DNA of 64,000 nt from Snuella lapsa (lineage in GTDB: Bacteria; Bacteroidota; Bacteroidia; Flavobacteriales; Flavobacteriaceae). The notes beneath the pieces were generated by a model that saw only the letters and a program-made list of their open reading frames with translations, was not told the DNA's origin and did not search any database. Location of the stretch: assembly GCF_039539345.1 (NCBI RefSeq), contig NZ_BAABCY010000015.1:1-64000 (forward strand), written 5' to 3'. Position numbers and translations under genes: made by a program. Positions 61,181 through 64,000 of this stretch are shown here, piece by piece (positions within the stretch are counted from its first letter, which is position 1; every line of letters begins with the position of its first letter).

Positions 61181-62281
61181 ATGAACAGATACAGCAGACA
61201 TATCATCCTTAACGAAATTGGCCAATCGGGTCAAGACAAACTATCCAACGCCAAAGTTCTTGTAATAGGCGCAGGTGGTTTGGGTTGTCCTATATTACAA
61301 TATCTCGCCGCAGCCGGTATTGGCTCTATAGGTATTGTTGACTTTGATGTGGTAGACGTCACCAACTTACAACGCCAAGTGTTATTTGGCACAGCATCAA
61401 TCGGCCAAAATAAAGCTGAGGCAGCAAAAAAGCGCTTACAAGATTTAAATGATGCCATTAATATTAAAGCCTATCCAGAACAGCTAAGCTATAAAAATGC
61501 TGTAAACTTATTCAAGCAATACGATATTATAGTTGATGGCACCGATAATTTTGAAACGCGCTACCTTATTAACGATGCCTGCATTATTGCTAATAAGCCC
61601 CTGGTTTTTGGAGCTATTTATAAATTTGAAGGGCAGGTCTCGGTTTTTAATCATCAAAACGGACCAAGTTATCGCTGCTTATTCCCTAATCCGCCACAAA
61701 AAGGCAGTGTACCCAACTGTTCCGAAATTGGCGTTTTAGGCGTTCTCCCTGGTATAATAGGTACCATGCAGGCTAATGAGGTTTTAAAACTTATTCTTGG
61801 TATTGGCGATGTGCTTTCAGGAAAGCTATTGTGCTATAATGCACTTACCTTACAAACAATCACATTGAACATTACAAAATCTAATAATGAGATTCAAAAG
61901 GTATTGAAGACGCAACACCTGTTTCATAAGAAACAAATGACTAACAACACTTGCGAAGTTGATATAATTGATATTTCTATCGGCGAAATACTATCTAAAA
62001 GCAACATCCAGCTGATTGACGTTAGAGAACCACATGAAACGCCAAAGGTTGAAAACCTGCCAATAACCTATATTCCGCTTAGTGCATTGGAAAATAGTTT
62101 AGACAAAATAGACCCAAACAAAGTAAAAGGCCTGTTTTGCCAATCTGGGATACGAAGTAAAAGGGCTGTTTCAATTTTACAAGATCACAATATCAATAAT
62201 TGTGTTAGTATCATTGAAGGGGCACTGGAAATTATATCATATATAAAAGAACAAAGTAATACATTAGCAAATGACAACTAA
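61181..62281 (+). CDS. moeB: MoaD-activating enzyme MoeB with rhodanese domain
   Basis: Residues 1-240 form a ThiF/MoeB adenylyltransferase with nucleotide-binding GAGGLGCPILQYLAAAGIGS (about 31-50), the DNLQRQ-type Arg finger region in VTNLQRQVLF and the conserved CLFPNPPQKGSVPNCSEIGV. The usual zinc Cys-x2-Cys pairs are not obvious. Residues 265-360 form a rhodanese domain (LIDVREPHETPKVENLPITY) with active Cys in LFCQSGIRSKRA. Fusion to rhodanese gives both adenylylation and sulfur transfer to MoaD. It overlaps moaE by 11 bases. Confidence 0.93.
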   Translation: MNRYSRHIILNEIGQSGQDKLSNAKVLVIGAGGLGCPILQYLAAAGIGSIGIVDFDVVDVTNLQRQVLFGTASIGQNKAEAAKKRLQDLNDAINIKAYPEQLSYKNAVNLFKQYDIIVDGTDNFETRYLINDACIIANKPLVFGAIYKFEGQVSVFNHQNGPSYRCLFPNPPQKGSVPNCSEIGVLGVLPGIIGTMQANEVLKLILGIGDVLSGKLLCYNALTLQTITLNITKSNNEIQKVLKTQHLFHKKQMTNNTCEVDIIDISIGEILSKSNIQLIDVREPHETPKVENLPITYIPLSALENSLDKIDPNKVKGLFCQSGIRSKRAVSILQDHNINNCVSIIEGALEIISYIKEQSNTLANDN

Positions 62282-62714
62282 AAAACCGAAAAATGCATTT
62301 AAACAAGGCCCAATATCATCTGAGTTTATTGGTGATTCCATTGCCAAACACCAAACTAAAACCAGCATCGGTGCCCATAATATTTTTTTAGGACAAGTGC
62401 GTGCCGATGAAATTGATGGTAAAACTGTTTCTGCTATTGAATACACGGCTTACGAAGATATGGCGAATGCCAAGTTCCACGAAATAAGAGAAGGTGCTTT
62501 TACTAAATTCAACCTAACCTGCATGCATATTTATCACAGTTTAGGAACTGTAAAAGCTGGAGAAATATGTCTTTTCGTTTTTGTGTCATCACCAAAGCGC
62601 AAGGTTGTTTTTGAAGCTTTAGAATATATTGTAGAAGCCATAAAAGCTGAAGTACCTGTTTTTGGCAAGGAAATTTTTGAAGACAGTACGCATCAATGGA
62701 AGAAAAACACTTAA
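62271..62714 (+). CDS. moaE: Molybdopterin synthase catalytic subunit
   Basis: A 147-residue protein carrying the MoaE hallmarks: FLGQVRADEIDGKTVSAIEY, YEDMANAKFHEI, VGSPKRK-like VSSPKRKVVFEALEYIVEAI and the C-terminal catalytic KAEVPVFGKEIFEDSTHQW. With MoaD it inserts dithiolene sulfurs into cyclic pyranopterin. The start lies within the end of moeB. The N-terminus (MTTKKPKNAFKQGPISSEFI) is about 12 residues longer than usual. Confidence 0.93.
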   Translation: MTTKKPKNAFKQGPISSEFIGDSIAKHQTKTSIGAHNIFLGQVRADEIDGKTVSAIEYTAYEDMANAKFHEIREGAFTKFNLTCMHIYHSLGTVKAGEICLFVFVSSPKRKVVFEALEYIVEAIKAEVPVFGKEIFEDSTHQWKKNT

Positions 62715-62771
62715 GTGTTTTAGTTGAATTGTTAATCTGTTGATTTGTTTAATTGTTAAAAATAAGTAATT

Positions 62772-63136
62772 ATGCCATATACCTTTTCTTTTGAAAAATT
62801 AAACGTTTGGGGTGATTCTAAAGAGTTAGTCAAATTAATCTATTTGATAACCAAAGAATTCCCTAACGAAGAGAGATATGGATTAACAAATCAATTACGC
62901 AGGGCTTCGGTATCTATATCCTCAAATTTGGCTGAGGGTACATCCAGAAATACCAATAAAGATAAGGCCATTTTACAACTTTATCATTTAGCTCCCTAAT
63001 GGAAGTATTAAATCAAATTATAATAGCCAAAGAACTAGGTTTTATAAAAGAAGAAGATTATCAAAATATTAGAACAGAAATTGAAAAGGTTTAAAATAAG
63101 TTAAATGCTTTACGAAACTCCCAATTAAACTATTAA
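62772..63136 (+). pseudogene. Decayed four-helix-bundle (23S rRNA-intervening-sequence type) protein gene
   Basis: The frame from 62772 reads PYTFSFEKLNVWGDSKELVK, then LRRASVSISSNLAEGTSRNT, then stops at QLYHLAP (62999). Translation resumes in another frame as SLMEVLNQIIIAKELGFIKE down to EIEKV, a stop, then NKLNALRNSQLNY and stop at 63136. The family normally has HLAYGSLMEVLNQ across this point, so about 7 bases have been lost and one nonsense codon added. TIGR02436-type proteins have unknown functions. It interrupts the moa operon between moaE and moaCB. Confidence 0.8.
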
Positions 63137-63334
63137 AAATGGTTATTTGTTAAGTCGAGTATTCGTTTAATTGTTAAAAAGAAGTAATTATGTCATACAC
63201 GTTTTTATTTGAAAAGTTAACTACCTGGAGAGGTTTTATACCATTCTCAATTAAACAGTTAAACGCATACACACATCAACAATAAAACACAAAACCGCCA
63301 ATAGTAAATAATCAATAAACAATAGAAAATTAAA
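63137..63334 (+). pseudogene. Second, internally deleted copy of the four-helix-bundle gene
   Basis: The sequence before and after the start codon at 63190 repeats the first copy: TTTAATTGTTAAAAA then GAAGTAATTATG, then MSYTFLFEKLTTWRG versus MPYTFSFEKLNVWGD. After 15 codons it jumps to IPFSIKQLNAY, matching the 3' end of copy one (CAATTAAACTATTAA versus CAATTAAACAGTTAA). A tandem duplication followed by a deletion of roughly 290 bases explains it. Confidence 0.65.
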
Positions 63335-64000
63335 ATGGTCGACATCACACATAAAAACACCACACTACGAACTGCAATAGCTCAAGCCGTTATTAAAGTT
63401 AGTAAACCCGAAACCATAACTGCGATACAAAACGATATGGTTCCTAAAGGCAATATTTTTGCTATGAGTAAGGCTGCAGGCTTATTGGGGGTGAAACGTA
63501 CGCCCGACATCTTACCGGATTGCCACCCGCTTCCTATAGAATTTACAGGAATAGAATACGAAATAAATGGTTTGGAAATTACCGTGCTGTTTACTGTTAA
63601 AACAATTTATAAAACAGGGGTTGAAGTAGAAGCCATGCACGGCGCTAGTGTGGTAGCACTTAATATGTACGATATGCTAAAACCTATTGACAAGGGCATC
63701 GAGATACACCATATTAAACTGCTAAACAAAAAGGGAGGAAAATCTGATTATAAAAATAAAATTAAGACCAATTTAAATGCTGCTGTGATAGTATGTTCCG
63801 ATACCATTTCAGCTGGACAAAAGGAAGACAAGGCAGGCAAAGCTATTATTGAAAAACTAAAGGCTTGCGGCGTAAGTATTGCTGATTACAGTATCATTCC
63901 CGATGAAACAGAAAGGATTCAGGAAAAAGCCAAAACCTATCAACAACAAGGCACCGATCTTATTATTTATACTGGCGGCACAGGGCTTTCGACTAGGGAC
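63335..64000 (+). CDS. moaCB: Bifunctional MoaC/MoaB cofactor protein, 3' end cut by window
   Basis: The first 150 residues are MoaC, which makes cyclic pyranopterin monophosphate: TLRTAIAQAVIKV, AMSKAAGLLGVKRTPDILPD, CHPLP (active-site CHP motif, about 61-67), and VEAMHGASVVALNMYDMLKP with conserved KT and E in VKTIYKTGVEVEAM. From about 145 a MoaB/MogA domain begins (AAVIVCSDTISAGQKEDKAG) and reaches the TGGTGLSTRD motif at the window edge. The fusion occurs in Bacteroidota. 222 codons are visible. moaA is not in the window. Confidence 0.93.
   Translation, partial: MVDITHKNTTLRTAIAQAVIKVSKPETITAIQNDMVPKGNIFAMSKAAGLLGVKRTPDILPDCHPLPIEFTGIEYEINGLEITVLFTVKTIYKTGVEVEAMHGASVVALNMYDMLKPIDKGIEIHHIKLLNKKGGKSDYKNKIKTNLNAAVIVCSDTISAGQKEDKAGKAIIEKLKACGVSIADYSIIPDETERIQEKAKTYQQQGTDLIIYTGGTGLSTRD

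Noticed and set aside
1..64000. CRISPR arrays, tRNA or rRNA genes
   Set aside because: No regularly spaced repeats and no cloverleaf or rRNA-like segments were seen on either strand.

Overview
The window is AT-rich chromosomal DNA from a member of the Bacteroidota, most likely a marine or aquatic Flavobacteriaceae. This rests on SusC/SusD-type outer-membrane proteins, many secreted proteins and lipoproteins of Bacteroidota type, TAnnTTTG (-7) promoter elements, a fused moaCB gene, and palindromic repeats of the kind scattered through flavobacterial genomes. No rRNA, tRNA or CRISPR array was seen.

Left end (1-15.8 kb): a co-directional, minus-strand anti-phage island. It reads, in transcription order, as a type IIG (Eco57I-like) restriction-methylation enzyme, a small membrane protein, two unannotated basic micro-proteins (41 and 37 aa), a membrane-anchored protein resembling putative abortive-infection proteins, a DrmE-like protein, the helicase DrmA, the DUF1998 protein DrmB, a DUF3800 protein and an HTH-type protein. 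This is a DISARM-like system with an unusual composition: no PLD nuclease DrmC is visible, a DUF3800 protein sits next to DrmB, and an N6-adenine type IIG enzyme stands where a 5mC methylase would be expected beside DrmE. A possible IS21-type end lies at the extreme left.

16-22.4 kb: a mixed region with a very unusual surface protein (VIT, vWA, TonB-plug and DUF2135 domains), hypothetical genes, a hairpin-rich stretch and a response regulator that has lost its HTH domain.

22.4-34.3 kb: envelope thiol-redox and proteolysis genes on the minus strand: GC-rich trxB, a class V aminotransferase, TlpA-like lipoprotein, DsbD and a free DsbD-N domain protein, an M16 protease, an SRPBCC protein and a secreted thioredoxin. 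34.4-43.9 kb: a susC/susD pair, a kelch-type lipoprotein, and a divergent TPR histidine kinase with its LuxR-type response regulator.

44-58.7 kb: nitrate region, minus strand. It contains an outer-membrane porin, a four-gene NrtABCD-type ABC importer, a Crp/Fnr regulator with FNR-like cysteines, and a nap operon (napD, napA, tetraheme napB-like, tetraheme lipoprotein cytochrome, four-cluster ferredoxin, NrfD/PsrC-like quinol oxidase) in which an NrfCD-like module replaces NapC/NapGH. Several promoters in this block share a TATATTTG element with an adjoining AAGTA-N4-TACTT-like palindrome.

58.8-64 kb: a plus-strand molybdenum cofactor operon, divergent from nap, that supplies the NapA cofactor: moeA, a molbindin-less modE, mobA, moaD, moeB with rhodanese domain, moaE, a decayed four-helix-bundle gene with a partial second copy, and moaCB running off the right edge. 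A 28-bp inverted repeat with ModE-box geometry overlaps the moeA promoter.
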